NCBI GenBank assembly: GCA_037833965.1
Contig: AP031358.1
Coordinates: 18,298,001 to 18,362,000, forward strand
DNA length: 64,000 nt
Reading direction: 5' to 3'
Origin: Marchantia polymorpha subsp. ruderalis
Lineage: Eukaryota > Streptophyta > Marchantiopsida > Marchantiales > Marchantiaceae
The position numbers and the translations under genes were made by a program. Shown here piece after piece: positions 37,301 through 49,643 of this stretch. A model generated the notes under the pieces. That model saw nothing but the letters and a program-made list of their open reading frames with translations. It searched no databases and had not been told where the DNA came from. Position 1 is the first letter of the stretch. Each line of letters begins with the position of its first letter.

Positions 37301-40300
37301 CTTAAAGTTTTAAAATGTCAGATACTATATCAATGTTTTCAAATGCAATTTATTCCTACTTTTCTTCCACATGACGTGAGATCATTATAATCGGCTATAC
37401 GCAGCTGCGAGTCGTTCGATCCGTTGCAATATTCGGCGGTCTCCTTCAAATTCTCCTGTTCATGGGCCTTTGCGGTATTACGGCGGCGGTGAGTTTTTCC
37501 GTATAGTTGTCCTGTCTTTTTCAAAGTTAAAATATGCAAAGAACAAACTTGTGCCGAGTGTAAGCAGGGTGTTTCGATTGTTGCTTCCTCAGTCTTGTAT
37601 CTACGCTGCTTAACAACTGTAAAGCATGACGTTTTTGTGCTTGTCTTGGTTTTCGCAGTTTTGTGGAGCTAAGCTTTCAGAAGGTGTATTCGTAGGGGCT
37701 TTCCTGTCTATGTCTTCAACAGCAGTGGTATAGTTTTCTTTTTTTGTTTTATGTTTCAAAGTAGGTTTTGTGATTCTCTGATTTCGGAGACTGCAAGGTG
37801 GTTACTCTTTGTATAAGAAGTAATAGAGTATGTATTTAGTCTCCATTAACTTCAGCAACGACTGTCTGGCTGTTGGAGACTTATCATGGTCAGAGCGGTT
37901 TGTGATTTATGGTCTTGCAAGGTTACATCTGCTGAAAAAATCATGGGAGCAATCACTAGCAACTCGATCACACATTTGTTCTTGCCAGCAAAAGATTTTG
38001 CCACGTCGAATGCGGGAGATAACGACTCTTTGGTCTCTCTAGATCGACCGCGTTTTTGTAATGTCTGGTTTGGTATCGAATGGACATGCAGGTTCTAAAG
38101 TTTATCGGAGACAAGAGTACAGTTAATTCCCTGCACGGCCAGATCACTGTCGGCACACTTATCCTTCAGGTCTGAGTTTTTCCGTGATAAACTTCTTGCA
38201 TTGCGCTGCAATATTTGCTTCGTAGTGCGAATTATGAAGTAAAAGTCAGTGATGGAGAATCCTAGTAAGAACTGGTTTCGACTTGCGCAGGATTGTGCTG
38301 TGGGTCTGCTTTTTGCTCTCCTGCCGGTACTAGGAGGAGAGAATGGGATATTACAAGGTTTATTTTCCATGACTCGAGAGTAAGTTTTGTCTTCTATTGC
38401 GAATAAAATGACATTAGTTCTTGTCATTGTGGCATTGGTGGAAATTGTCTGTAAGTTTTTTGGACGGCTTCTTTTTGGACGGCTTCACGTTCGTTCTTTC
38501 GTTAGTAAGTCTTCCTTATTTCTTTCTCTCTTTTCTATTCCTTTCCGTTTGTTCGGATTTGTTCCATCAGCCTGAGGAAGCAACATGGGACTTGCAAGAA
38601 TGGGAAATGGCTATCTACGTGCCACATGAAGCATGGAGCAGAATTTCTCACCTTTGTCTCTGTTGTGGCGCTTATCTCGCAGACTGGTCATGCTGGGAGC
38701 CTTCATCACTATTGCTGTTTTGTTGTCACGGTCTTTTGTTCCCCAGTTTTTCAAGTTAATGATGAAATTATCGGTTCAAGTGAGACTCCTCGCAATTTTT
38801 CCAGTGTCCAGTTATCAGTGGTGCAATACATCTTTGCTGTATTACTATTCAGGCTGTTATTGACGCTGTAGTTACGGACATGGGATGTGGAAATCGTCCG
38901 CAAATGAGTCAAACTACCGATGTGTTGTTTGGTCAAGCTTGCCCACCATTTTTCAATTGGAAGATTGCCTGACTCAATCATTTGTAATTGTTATGGCTGT
39001 CAACTGCGCAGACGAATGAACTTTACCAACTAGGAGCCGTCGCTTTTTGTCTTTTAGTAGCATGGGTAAGTTAAAACAATTTTCATTGGCTTCTCTGGTT
39101 GGTGCATTGATGGCCTGTTGCAAGGGTTAGGATCAGTACTCGAGGGGCGCTGAGAATCTCATATGACGTTGGTAATATCAACTTGCAGTGCAGTGACAAG
39201 GCTGGGCTCAGTCTAGAGCTGGGTGCATTTGTGGCGGGAGTGATGATATCTTCCACTGATTATTCGCAGCACACACTCGAACAGGTATCACGGTCGTGCA
39301 AGTGGACTCTGAATTTTCTACTGTTTTGAACACGGAGCAACTCTTAGAGAAAGAACTAAGTCCGACAAAGCTGATGATTTCACTGTTCTTACCTGCCACA
39401 GATTTGTTGTATAATACAAGTAATGTTTTTTCATCTGTAACAGGTGGAACCTATTCGGAACCTGTTTTCAGCGCTCTTCCTGTCAAGCATAGGAATGCTT
39501 ATAAATGTCCAATTTTTATGGTCCCATATGGATATTCTTCTGGCGTCTTTGATTCTTGTCATTACAGCGAAAACAATTGTCGTCACCATGGTCGTCAGAA
39601 GCTTCGGTTATAGCATGAAGACGGCATTCTTTGTGAGTTTTCTTCTTCTAGCAAGATATCTTTGAAGAGTTACAAGATTCCGATCGACCGCTATCCAGTT
39701 GAATCCTTGTACCAATGCTTCGTGGGCATCGATATTGAAGATTGGAGGCGCTTTGCTAAAGTTTCTGGATGGTGGTTTCAGGTTGGCATGTCCCTGGCTC
39801 AGATAGGGGAGTTCGCTTTTGTGTTGCTCAGCCGAGCGTCCAATCTTCACCTTGTCCAGGTATGTTTCTTGATTACTCTGCATTGATCTTTGCATTCTGT
39901 GAGTATTCAGGCCAGCTAGTGCAATGCAATGCAAGAAGTACAGTGCTGTGAATGGTGTACTGAGCTGGGATGAGTAGTCGAACCCACCGTGAATCGCGTT
40001 GGACTAACTTGTGTGCGCTCATTTTCAGAATAAGCTGTATCTGCTGCTGTTGGGCACCACCGCCCTCAGTCTGGTATATTTCTACTTTTCCGGGTTTGAA
40101 TTGTATCTTTTCAAAGTTCTCTTTAGATTGTGTCATCACAGATTCTCACAAACGATTTGATGAGGTTCCAGCTCGAAAATCAGGCCAATCGATGGTCTGA
40201 GTTTCTCTAGGCTGCTCGAGCTGAAGCTCTTTATCAGTCTCGGTGCTACCGACTCACTGCATCTTACAATGATCTTACTAGTCAGGGTTCATCGGCGTGG

Positions 40301-40686
40301 AGACAATTGACAGTTGGGGCATTGTCTTCTGTGCTTATGTTTAGCTATAATCAATGAAATGCGCAACTCTAATCAGAGGACTACGTTTACATGCAGGTTA
40401 CCACGCCTTTGCTATTCAAAGCTATACCAATAATTATGCAACTTGGGACAGTAATGCATTGGTTTCCTGCTGAGGGTGAGGTAGGTTTGCTACCTCGACA
40501 AGTCAATACAGTCAGCCAAAGCCATGACTGGATGGTTTTGAAAGAATTATTGCCTAAAGCTTGACGAGACATTGGCTAGAGGAGGTCACTGTGTTTTTCG
40601 AATTGGTCTGAAGCACCCATCGCTTGCAGGTGACTGGTAAAGGCGAGAATCGTCAGGCAAACAGCGAACGGGAACCATTATGGTGA
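34376..40686 (+). CDS. KEA: K+ efflux antiporter of the KEA4/5/6 group (CPA2)
   Basis: Twenty exons join in one frame of 605 residues: 34376-34679, 35112-35164, 35361-35428, 35852-35939, 36237-36298, 36546-36621, 36851-36925, 37198-37269, 37405-37488, 37659-37727, 38092-38169, 38291-38379, 38683-38779, 39012-39065, 39189-39284, 39444-39632, 39782-39859, 40029-40073, 40397-40480 and 40630-40686. Residues ~25-48 are a signal peptide ending CGAQA, then a luminal acidic region with FNSSVADQQ and a serine-rich stretch. The Na+/H+-exchanger domain starts at ISDLVVVIVSAAVGG. It includes GYLLAGSAIGPGG, FGVVFLLFALGLEFS, FVGAFLSMSSTAVV, QDCAVGLLFALLPVLGG, LGAFVAGVMIS and AQIGEFAFVLLSRAS; QD and GLEFS are transport-site signatures. 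No TrkA-N domain follows, as in KEA4-6, which exchange K+ for H+ in endomembranes. The start is the first ATG; a second Met at residue 23 directly precedes the hydrophobic segment. Confidence 0.94.
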
Positions 40687-43268
40687 TTAAGGCAGCTCTT
40701 ACGCAAAGATTGATAAGCTGTTTTTGGTTATTTGTTGTGGCTGTTCTCGTTCCTTCAGTGCCTGTCTTCTATAGGGGTGATCTTCTCTGGAGAGATGCAT
40801 ATGAATTCTTCTGTCTCTACTTCATGTGTCGTTTTCTGAGGGAAAAGGATGACGTCGTGCAGGTCAGGTCAGTCGGTCAGGAGCGGGATGACTAACGGGA
40901 ACGGTGCTCAACATTTTTTACCACTGTAAAAGCGGACGCCCACAAAATCTCGTGTGATCGCACTGTATGTGACATATCGCCCGGAAAATTGAAATCGGGC
41001 ATGTATCGCAGAATCTGATTTAGCTCAGATATTTTTTTCAGCTACCACCCTTTAGTAAAGTTGAAGTGATGGCCTAACGTGCTAAAAGAAAGGAATGCTG
41101 AAGGTGTGTGTGGAGTGAAGTTGAATGCGTGGTCACCTTCTAGATGAAAGGTTTATTTTTTACCTTGAGCATTCTCTTATATCTGGTGTCCTGGTTATGC
41201 TTGCTGGAAATATATACCGCACGCTCGCTGAGTACCTATAACCGATTTCCATACATTTCAATTTTCAATGCGTTCAATACTTGTGAAAGGACATGAAGGT
41301 GTTTCAGTTTCCGTGAGCCTCGGAAAACCTGGTGGAGAGTAAATGAGTTGTAAGCTGTCTGTCTTGAACTTGACAGACGACCGCCGCAGGGAGAAACCTA
41401 ATTGTAGTAAGCTGAAATGGAAACTAGAACGTGTGTGGCACACCTTCTCCTAGTGAACATACTTGGACCAGTGGCGAGAAGCAAAGGGAATTATAGTCGG
41501 GAAGGCAGTGTTTTAGCCCAGTAATGCAGGCGTGGATATGTCTACATGATGGCTATATTTCATGTCCATTGCAGACAATTCTCCTAACTTCAGCTGAAGA
41601 GGAAGAATAGGTGCAGGTTATAACTATATCCTTATTGGATTCGGGCAAGATCTTCTCCAACATGTAAAGCTAAGGTCTCAATCGTAAGGTGGGCTATCTG
41701 GGGTGAAATGGAGATGATTTATTTATATTCTTGATCTGCGCTCGGTGAAACCGGGTAGCGGTAACGGGAAACTTTAGTCTGTTTGTTTGATTATTAAGAA
41801 CGTTCAAGTTATATTCCATGAGCACCAAATGTAACATTCTATGGGGCAATCAAACAGGAGATAAATCGAGAGACGGTTTCAAGGTAGCTGTGTGTCTCAC
41901 GCTATAAGTCCTCAAAACAGATTGTCTGTAGTGTTCTCATAGGTGTTCCATGTTTCTGTTGTCGAATTGGACTCGAGCCTGCACATTTTCTCATTTTTTC
42001 ATTTGGAGCAGACCACACTCACGAGTTTTCTTCTATCGCACTCTTCCTGCATATGGGAAATATGTCACTCGAGCCGATTACAGAGAGTCACGTGTGTATG
42101 GAACCTTTTTCCCTTGCTTGTGTATGAACAACTTTGTATATTAATGATATTTAATATATCATTCACACTACACACCTTATTCTTGAGTCATTTGGAGCTC
42201 CTGAATGTCAGAAATGTCCAGTTCAGGATCTCACTGCACAACCTACATCCAGCCATGGTCAAAACATTTGAGATCAAAGAGCTTGCAAAATTTACTCTTC
42301 GACTCGGTTGATGGATAATTTAAGAGTAAGAAGTTGGTTAAGGTATATACATTTAGAAATGGTAAATGTTCTCATACAAAATTGATTGTATTTTCGGCCA
42401 TTCAAGTCAATTTCACACATGTAAAATTAAATGAAGCATCTGCAGTACAATTCTGTAATAGATGTGAAGACTATTATCACATGAGTATCTTTGTATGTTT
42501 TTACTTCGATGACTTTCGATGTGTGTCAGTGTAGACAAGAGAAAATGAATATACTACAATGGGAAATATGTGTACATATGTACATAGTGTAAAACTAATT
42601 TATTCATATTAACTCTAAAACAATAATATCATATTACCATAGATTTTCGGGAGATAAGATCTCTTGCACAAATTTGGATGATGATAAATCTTCACAAATT
42701 ACTAATTTTATAAATAAGAACTATAAAACATATTTGCTTCATGGAATGATGGTTAGAACACTCAAGTTGTATATATTATTTGGTGATACAACAAATAAGA
42801 AACATTTTCTTATTCATAATAAAAAAAACCTTAGATGTTTTGTGAATGAAATATTCATCTTAACAAAAAATTAGCTAAATCTAAAAAAATCAAATCATGG
42901 ATTAGCACAATCCTAATGAATAGATGTTAATTTCTTCACAATTAAAATTAGTTTATGCTATAATAAAATGTTATATTTTCTATGACATTTGGTTGTAATT
43001 AAAATTTCACAAAGCAAATCTTTAAATGTTTGCACAATTTTGCAAAGTGTGGAAAACCAGGAAAATAATTATGACTTGTCTAGAATAGTTACTCGTCCCA
43101 ATCCTTCAAACCCACTTGAATCATCATTCGGTAATTTACATATCATTAAGTAAATCTTCAAATTTACAAATTATTTTGTCTGAAGAATGAAGTTGGAAAC
43201 TCCTCAATGTCAATTGTAAGTTTTCAATAAAAGTGAAGGCCAACAAAATTATTTCCTGAACTAAAAGT
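40687..43268. other. KEA 3' side grading into AT-rich repeat territory
   Basis: 40687-41100 probably holds the KEA 3' untranslated region. From about 42100 the sequence becomes strongly AT-rich with no coding signal, like the decayed element that follows. It may contain remnants of older repeats that cannot be assigned by eye. Confidence 0.4.
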
Positions 43269-43696
43269 TGCAAACATCTTTAGTTAATTAAACTAAAATA
43301 AAGGTTATTCAAGATGAAATTATGATTAGTTTAAAATGTATTTTTCATAGTTGTCACGTGAACGATATGTGTGCTTGCTAGGTAATGATTGAATGTATCA
43401 GTTCGTGTATTGATTAAAAACGTTACGTCATCGATCCATGAACTTGTTAGGTAAAGATTAAATGTATTAGTTCGTTTATTGATTGAGAATGTCACGTCAT
43501 CGATTCGTGAGTTTGTTAGTATTATCCGCCATGTCATCCACTATGAATGTATTGAATGGTGGGAATGCTAAATTATCTATTTGTACTTGTTGATAATATC
43601 TACATAAATGAAAACATAACCATTGTTGGTATTTTTTGTTTTCAAAGTTTATAGTTTTATTTTCAAATGAACTTTTCTTTAAATTTTAGTGTTACA
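43269..43696 (+). repeat. Decayed 5' LTR of B'
   Basis: Matches the LTR at 48869-49284 over its length. It begins tgcaaacatctttagttaat, where the younger copy has tgtaaccatctttagttagt, and ends aaattttagtgttaca before a degraded tRNA-iMet primer site. Confidence 0.85.
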
Positions 43697-43819
43697 ATGG
43701 AATCAAAATGATATTTTTTTTCTTTAAATGTTTTTTAATATGTACTTTTTATGCAATAATAAATAAATGATGATAGAATATAGTTTTTAAGAGTACATAA
43801 ATACTGGTAAATGTCATTG

Positions 43820-43827
43820 ATTTGTAT
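43820..43827. other. Empty target site corresponding to the hAT insertion
   Basis: B' reads gtcattg-atttgtat-gtagagag, with one copy of the octamer. The younger element reads atctgcat on both sides of the hAT. This paralogous empty site confirms the hAT boundaries. Confidence 0.85.
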
Positions 43828-45320
43828 GTAGAGAGAAGTTCAAAGAGGAAAATTGTGATTTTTGCAATTATGCAAGTGTTTAGCAAGAATTACAATATTG
43901 CAGTGGCTGATTTTTAACATATTCTATATACATCTTTGTCGTAAGGACAAGTATCATTTTTGGACACATCTTGTGATTTTTTGGGATGCAAATTTTACAT
44001 CTAAAATAATGTTTAAAATGTCATTGATGTTTCATATGATTAGTTATGTAGAGACTTGAGATTGTACCATATACATTGATGGAGTCAAATCGCAAATCAA
44101 CAACACAAAGACAGTTTAACACCTATATAGATATTAAAATAATATATTGACAAAAAAATGTGTGGAGAGTTTTTTTTTTTTAAATTATAGGGAAAAAAAT
44201 TATAGATGTCTTATAGAATCATTTACACCTTGCGTGACTTGTGTGTTGAAAGTTCAGATAATAATCATACTTACTTTGTATTAGATATAGAAAATATAAT
44301 ACATCGATTGATATGATGGAGTTTTTACTATAATCATGACAAAAATAAAACAGTTGAAAAAAACGATAGTATATTGACACATCAAGCCATGAAAAATAAA
44401 ATCTTTACATTGGAAAATAATAAAATAGAGAGATAAACACTTAGAGATATGAAGATGAAACTCAAGTTCAAACTTTTATAAATTCATTAAGAATCAATTT
44501 CTATTGATTAAAAAAAAACAAATAGAAAATTATTTCAAGAGATTAAAAATCAAGCAAATCTTTTATTTTGAATGGAAAATCATGTAATGTGAAATTTAAA
44601 AAAAAAATAGAATAATTGGATTTTTAAAGAAATGATTTATGAGTATAAATATTTTTTGCTCTTATTTTTATGTTGATTATTATATTGTATGAATGTTCAT
44701 GTGATTTTATATTACGGATAAAGCTCTCACATGGTACACAACATAGAAACGAATGTTTTTAAAACGATATGCTTTCATTTCATGGAGTGAAATGCATGAT
44801 GTACTTTTACGGAATTTTCAAGCGGTGTAGTCTCTTCAATCTGCAATAATGAGATTGTGAGATTTGAAACAAATAGAAAATATTCATAAATACATTCAAT
44901 AATTTGTGATTTTTAAATATCTATCATGAATATGAGTGGAACATAGTATTAGTTGTATTCAAACAACGCTTGAAGTATCACATTCAAAAGTGATGTTAAG
45001 CAATCCATCCATTGTGAATGAAGCAATTGTAATTGCTCAACAAATGTTGGACGCTTATGGTGTCACACACGGTGAATTCGTAAATAATTTTTAGTATCCA
45101 TCTAACTTTACACCAATGAATTTGGACAATTTTTGACGTAAACAAAATTTTTGCATAAGCAAGAATACCAAGCCCATGATTGAAAAGTGAAATTCAACAA
45201 CTAGGTTTCCAAATTTATAAGAGTATATAAAAATAATGAAATGATTTGAAGAGTACCGTGATAATTGTCAATGCTATGTATGTGGAAGAATGTATCACAT
45301 TATGAATTTTTATTGAACCC

Positions 45321-45324
45321 GACC
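45321..45324. other. Empty target site corresponding to the family-A insertion
   Basis: B' reads ...gaaccc-gacc-aacagtcaagg without interruption. The younger element reads gttc-ggcc at 53781 and ggcc-gacacaacaagg at 61637 on the two sides of the inserted family-A element. Confidence 0.8.
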
Positions 45325-47870
45325 AACAGTCAAGGAGTATGGCTCACATTCTATCTCTTCAATAACATGAAAAGATACACTATGAAGAAATTGAGGAAGT
45401 GATTTTGAAAAACCAAAATTATCTATTAACTTGTCTTGCATACTTGCGGTTTTTACAAAGTAATGGTTGGATGATCTATAGAGATACATTTAGATTTCAG
45501 AATACAAATTTACTTTTATTTGTGATGGATAAAGCATAACTTTCTAAAAATGATGTGTGTATCTTTGAATTCATAAGAGATATTGAATATACGAACAAAT
45601 TTTACATCCCGAGTCTTTCAATTTCAATTTTATAAAGTATAAAGATATATTTTCAAATGATCTACTTGAAGTATTATCACCAAAGAGTTAAATGAATCAC
45701 AAGATTGAAATGATATAGTACACCAACTTGCAAACTCCATATGGAATGGCTTCAAAAAAATTGGAAGAATATGAAACTCCAATGGAATAGATAGTGAGAA
45801 AAAGATTTTTTCAACCAAGTTTTTCATCTTTTAGAACTCAAGTGTTATTTGTGAACAAGAAGTATAGATACACAAATCTATGTATCGACTATACTAAATT
45901 AAATTAACAAACAGTGAAAAATAAATATTCATTAACTCATATGGATGATTTGTTTGATCAATTTATTATAACAATATAATTTTCTCCAAGCTATATTTAA
46001 ATAACGACTACAATCAAATACAAATTGAACATGAAAATATCCACAAAACTACTTTTTGTACTAAGTATGGCCATTTTAAATATTTAATCTAAACCCTAAA
46101 TGCATCAACTAAACTGATGATATTGATGGAATATATATTTTGTTCTTATCTAGATAAGTCTATTTTTGTTTTTTTATAAAATATATTGATTTATATCAAA
46201 AATTTGATGATCATAAATTTTATTTACAAGAATTATTTCAAGTTTTGATAAAAAATGAATTGTATGTCAAAGCTTCAAAATGTAAATTTGACATATCAGA
46301 AGAATATTATAGTAAGTTACAAGGCACAACAATTCAAGTAATGAATGAAAATATATATATCATTCAAAAATAAACATCACGTGAGTATCAAACTCAATTG
46401 AAGAGCTCATTGGATTCTATTGTACATTTTTTAAAGGTTTTACTCGTCTAGTTCTAATCTTGACTTCCATGCTTGAAAAAATTCAAAGATGGAGATGTGA
46501 AACAACTCAAGAGTTATACTTTCAAGCATTGAAAGATGCTTTGTTATACGCATCTAACCTCAAGTAATATGATCATAACTTCTCTATCAAGTTGACTACT
46601 TACGCATCATGTACAACAATGGATGACAAACTTCAACAAGAATGGAAAAATGGATTGCATCAAGTTGTTTTCAATTCTTGAAAACTAATGACTTAAGAAA
46701 AAAATTAGCACACGATTAAACAAGAAAAATTAGCCTTTGTGTTGGTGACAAAACACTAGAAGTATTACTTGGATGATATGAAATTTGAGTTAAACACCGA
46801 TCAAAACCCTTAATTTATTTGAAAACTCAAAAGGATATATGTAAATTACAAATTTGATGAGCTGAGTGACGTCAACTCTTTAACATGAAAAATATGCATA
46901 AGAATGGCAAGAAGCAATTTGCAGATGCTCTCACACACATGCTTTGTCTGAATCATGTTGTTGAAGTGAAGATTCAAGCCGATTGATGGAGTTGAATGAC
47001 ACATATCACAAAGTAGAATGAAGAGATCAAGAGAGCACTACAAGCTGGAAAGACAAAAAAGACTAGAGGTTTTGCGTTCTACAAACAAAGTATATGGATT
47101 TCGCATGATCAAGAGTTACTCTCAAAGATCTTATTAAAAAGTCATAATACAGTCATTGCAAGTCATATGGAAGTGGTGAAAATCCTAAAGAACATCCAAT
47201 GAGTTTACTTTTGACTCAAAATACAAAAAAATGTGGAAGTTTACGTTTGAGTTTGTGTTGCTTGTCAACAAAACAATGCAAGTAATCAAAAGCAAACTGA
47301 TTTATTACAATTTCTACCTATTTCTAAACAACAATGAAAACATATCACCATGTATCTTGTATGTGAGTTATAAAAAAAATTGCTAGAAAATGATTAAGTA
47401 GTGGCTTTTGTTCACAAATTGAGCAAGATAATTCACATCATACTAAACACAAAAACAATGACGGCTTCACAACTTGCTCAATTGTACTTAGATGTCATTT
47501 TCTAGACTATGGATTAAACAAATCTTAAACCGTAAAGTCTATTATAAGAAAAACAAGGTTTAATATTAGATTCATTTGTTCTTAAGACGTGTTGGTGAAG
47601 TATCAAACAAATTGAAAATTCTAATCACATATGAAAATATATATTGTACTTCATGTGTCACAATTGCAAAAACATGTATCACAATCAAAATAATTCACAA
47701 ACCAAGCATTGCTACTTCCTTTATTGACCTTGATAGTTGATCATGAGAAATTTGAGGTAAAAAAGATACTCCAAAAACCGATTTGAGACCATAAGTACCT
47801 CAAGGTAGATTATTTGGTTCAATGAAAAAGAAATCCATCCTACAAGTCAATTTAAATTTCACTTGTGACA

Positions 47871-48117
47871 ACATGTTTGCTAAACATGTTGTTTACTTGT
47901 GACAACATGCTATTGGACTCCTAAATCTTATAGAATTCTTGTGTTGTTTTTAAATAGTAAGAAACAACCCAACATGACAAATTTTGCAATCAATGCTTTC
48001 TATACGCGAAACACGTCGTAGTTAGTAGTTAGTATTCACAACTACATAAGACGCGACCTTTCATCCAAACTGTGTATTGTGACAATGTATTTTTTTAAGA
48101 ACCAAGATGCATAGTAG
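47871..48117. other. Short spacer between B' and inverted LTR pieces
   Basis: AT-rich, no coding signal. On the minus strand its right end (atcttggttctt, about 48091-48106) resembles the primer-site region that follows the family-A LTR (tttttggttccgttg). This suggests it is leader sequence of an old minus-strand family-A element. Confidence 0.4.
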
Positions 48118-48480
48118 TGCACTCTCCGGACTGACTCTCATTAAGATTTACTTCAGATGGCTTTGCGGTAGCCCATCATGGTTCTAGAATACTAAGATTA
48201 TCCCTCATACCCATGTTCCAAACATTCTCACACACAATTTATCATTCCAATTGACACACACATCGACATTTCAAGATACTGAAAATCACTTTCTTGAAAT
48301 AACTAGATCAATTAAGAAACTATCTTAAAAGAGTGACTATTTCATGTGTATAGACTTGTTTCATACATGAGAGAGTTACTCTTTCATATATGAAACAAGT
48401 CTATACACATGAACTCTCCAAACTTGCTTGAGAGACTCTTTTCTACCTCTCTACTTATACTATTTAAAAAGTTACCATAT
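48118..48480 (-). repeat. Decayed partial family-A LTR, minus strand
   Basis: The reverse complement matches the 3' part of the 859-bp family-A LTR (54640 back to about 54320). Shared blocks include ctctccggactgactctca, tcagatggctttg, catcatggttctagaa and aactctccaaacttgcttg. About 60 bp around 48330-48400 contain a local inverted repeat (tgtatagacttgtttcata and its mirror). The match ends abruptly at 48480, where a family-B LTR begins. Confidence 0.75.
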
Positions 48481-48868
48481 TGTAACACTAGGGTTTAGAG
48501 AGAAGCTCACTCGAAAATGGAAACGTAAACTCCTAAGATGAGAGATACCAACAATGGTTTTACTCTTCCTTATATAGCTCTCACCAACAAGTACAAGGAG
48601 ATAAGATCTTATCCCCACCATTCAATCCACTCATAGTGGATGGATGACGTGGCAGATAACCCTAACAAGCACACGGATCGCTGACGTGACGCTTCCAACT
48701 AACACACTAACTAACACACTCAATCCTTACCTACAAGCACACGGATTGCTGACGTGGCACTGTCAACTAACACATCCACTTTGTACCTACCAAGTGCGCG
48801 GATTGCTGACGTGTCAGCTATGACTAGTGCACACTAAAGTATCTTTATCAATATTTAGAGTAACCTCT
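48481..48868 (-). repeat. Minus-strand family-B LTR, interrupted at its 5' end
   Basis: The reverse complement of the family-B LTR: on the plus strand it begins tgtaacactagggtttag, the mirror of the LTR 3' end. It runs through the ACGT-box repeats and the TATA region to gagtaacctct at 48868. The first ~36 bp of the LTR (counted from its own 5' end) are missing, because the next family-B element starts exactly there. With 48869-49284 it forms a nearly 400-bp inverted repeat. Confidence 0.85.
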
Positions 48869-49284
48869 TGTAACCATCTTTAGTTAGTTAGAACTAAAGT
48901 AGAGGTTACTCTGAATATTGATGTAGATACTTTAGTGTGCACTAGTCATATCTGCCACATCAACGATCCGCGCACTTGGTAGGTACAGAGTGGATGTGTT
49001 AGTTGACAGTGCCACGTCAGCAATCCGTGTGCTTGTAGGTAAGGATTGAGTGTGTTAGTTTGTGTGTTAGTTGGGTGCGCCACGTCAGCGATCCGTGTGC
49101 TTGTTAGGGTTATCCGCCACGTCATCCATTAGGAATGGGATGGATGGTGGGGATTAGATCTTATCACCTTGTACTTGTTGGTGAGAGCTATATAAGGGAG
49201 AGGAGAACCATTGTTGATATCTCTCATCTTCAGAGTTTACGTTTCTATCTTCGAGTGAACTTCTCTCTAAACCCTAGTGTTACA
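48869..49284 (+). repeat. 5' LTR of family B, 416 bp
   Basis: Starts TGTAACCATC and ends TAGTGTTACA, so the ends are short inverted repeats (TGTAAC / GTTACA). U3 contains four gccac(g/a)tca blocks at 48954, 49011, 49079 and 49116. A TATATAA box lies at 49189. Confidence 0.9.
49189..49195 (+). promoter_or_regulatory. TATA box of family-B LTR
   Basis: TATATAA in the context agctatataaggg, about 95 bp before the LTR end. It is also kept in the minus-strand LTR at 48481-48868. Predicted to start the element transcript. Confidence 0.65.
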
Positions 49285-49285
49285 A

Positions 49286-49297
49286 TGGTATCAGAGC
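49286..49297 (+). other. Primer binding site (tRNA-iMet) of family B
   Basis: TGGTATCAGAGC, complementary to the 3' end of plant initiator tRNA-Met, lies one base after the LTR. Confidence 0.92.
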
Positions 49298-49429
49298 GAC
49301 CTTGCTCTTCCCTTGAGTGTGGATTACCCCTCATGGAATAGCAAGTGAGTGATGATGGAGTGTAGTCTTGAGAGTGTATAGAGGCTGGCAAAGGTCATTC
49401 ATCTGCATCAGAGTCCCTCATTGAGTACC

Positions 49430-49643
49430 CATACCCATACCCACCCACTGCCCACACCACCCATGATGGGTAATGGGTGGGCATGGGTACGCCAATCAAC
49501 CATGGGTGGGCAGTGGGTGGGCGAAGCCAACAAGCTAGATGCGTGGGTGGACATGGGTGGGCGAAGCCCATCCTATGGGTAGACGTGGGCAGACAGTGGG
49601 TGGGCATGAATATGGGTACTCATTTACCCAATGAGGGACTCTG
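49430..49643. repeat. Left subterminal repeat array ending in an inverted copy of the terminus
   Basis: Repeats of tgggtgggca / tacccatacccaccc in both orientations. The array closes with ccaatgagggactctg (49628-49643). That is close to the reverse complement of the element's own left end (cagagtccctcattgag), so 49409-49643 is itself bounded by inverted termini. Confidence 0.8.

Larger units (their letters stand above)
43269..47870 (+). mobile_element. Decayed Ty3/gypsy chromovirus copy (B'), no intact ORF
   Basis: A colinear, AT-rich relic of the element starting at 48869. The order is LTR (43269-43696), PBS remnant (atggaatcaaaatg at 43697), leader, gag (about 44370-45310) with the zinc-knuckle remnant at ~45270 (atgctatgtatgtgg), then protease, RT (~45900-46360; compare catatggatgatttgtttga at 45938), RNase H (~46440-46870), integrase (~47000-47700) and a chromodomain trace (~47740-47870). 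The chromodomain trace reads HEKFEVKKIL, then KYLKVDYLVQ, interrupted by stops. Stops occur throughout. Differences from the younger copy are dominated by C-to-T and G-to-A changes, as expected of deaminated methylcytosine. No 3' LTR was found. Confidence 0.85.

Noticed and set aside
41950..42311. Open frames in the region after KEA
   Set aside because: AT-rich, no domain and no conserved start; read as spacer or old repeat.
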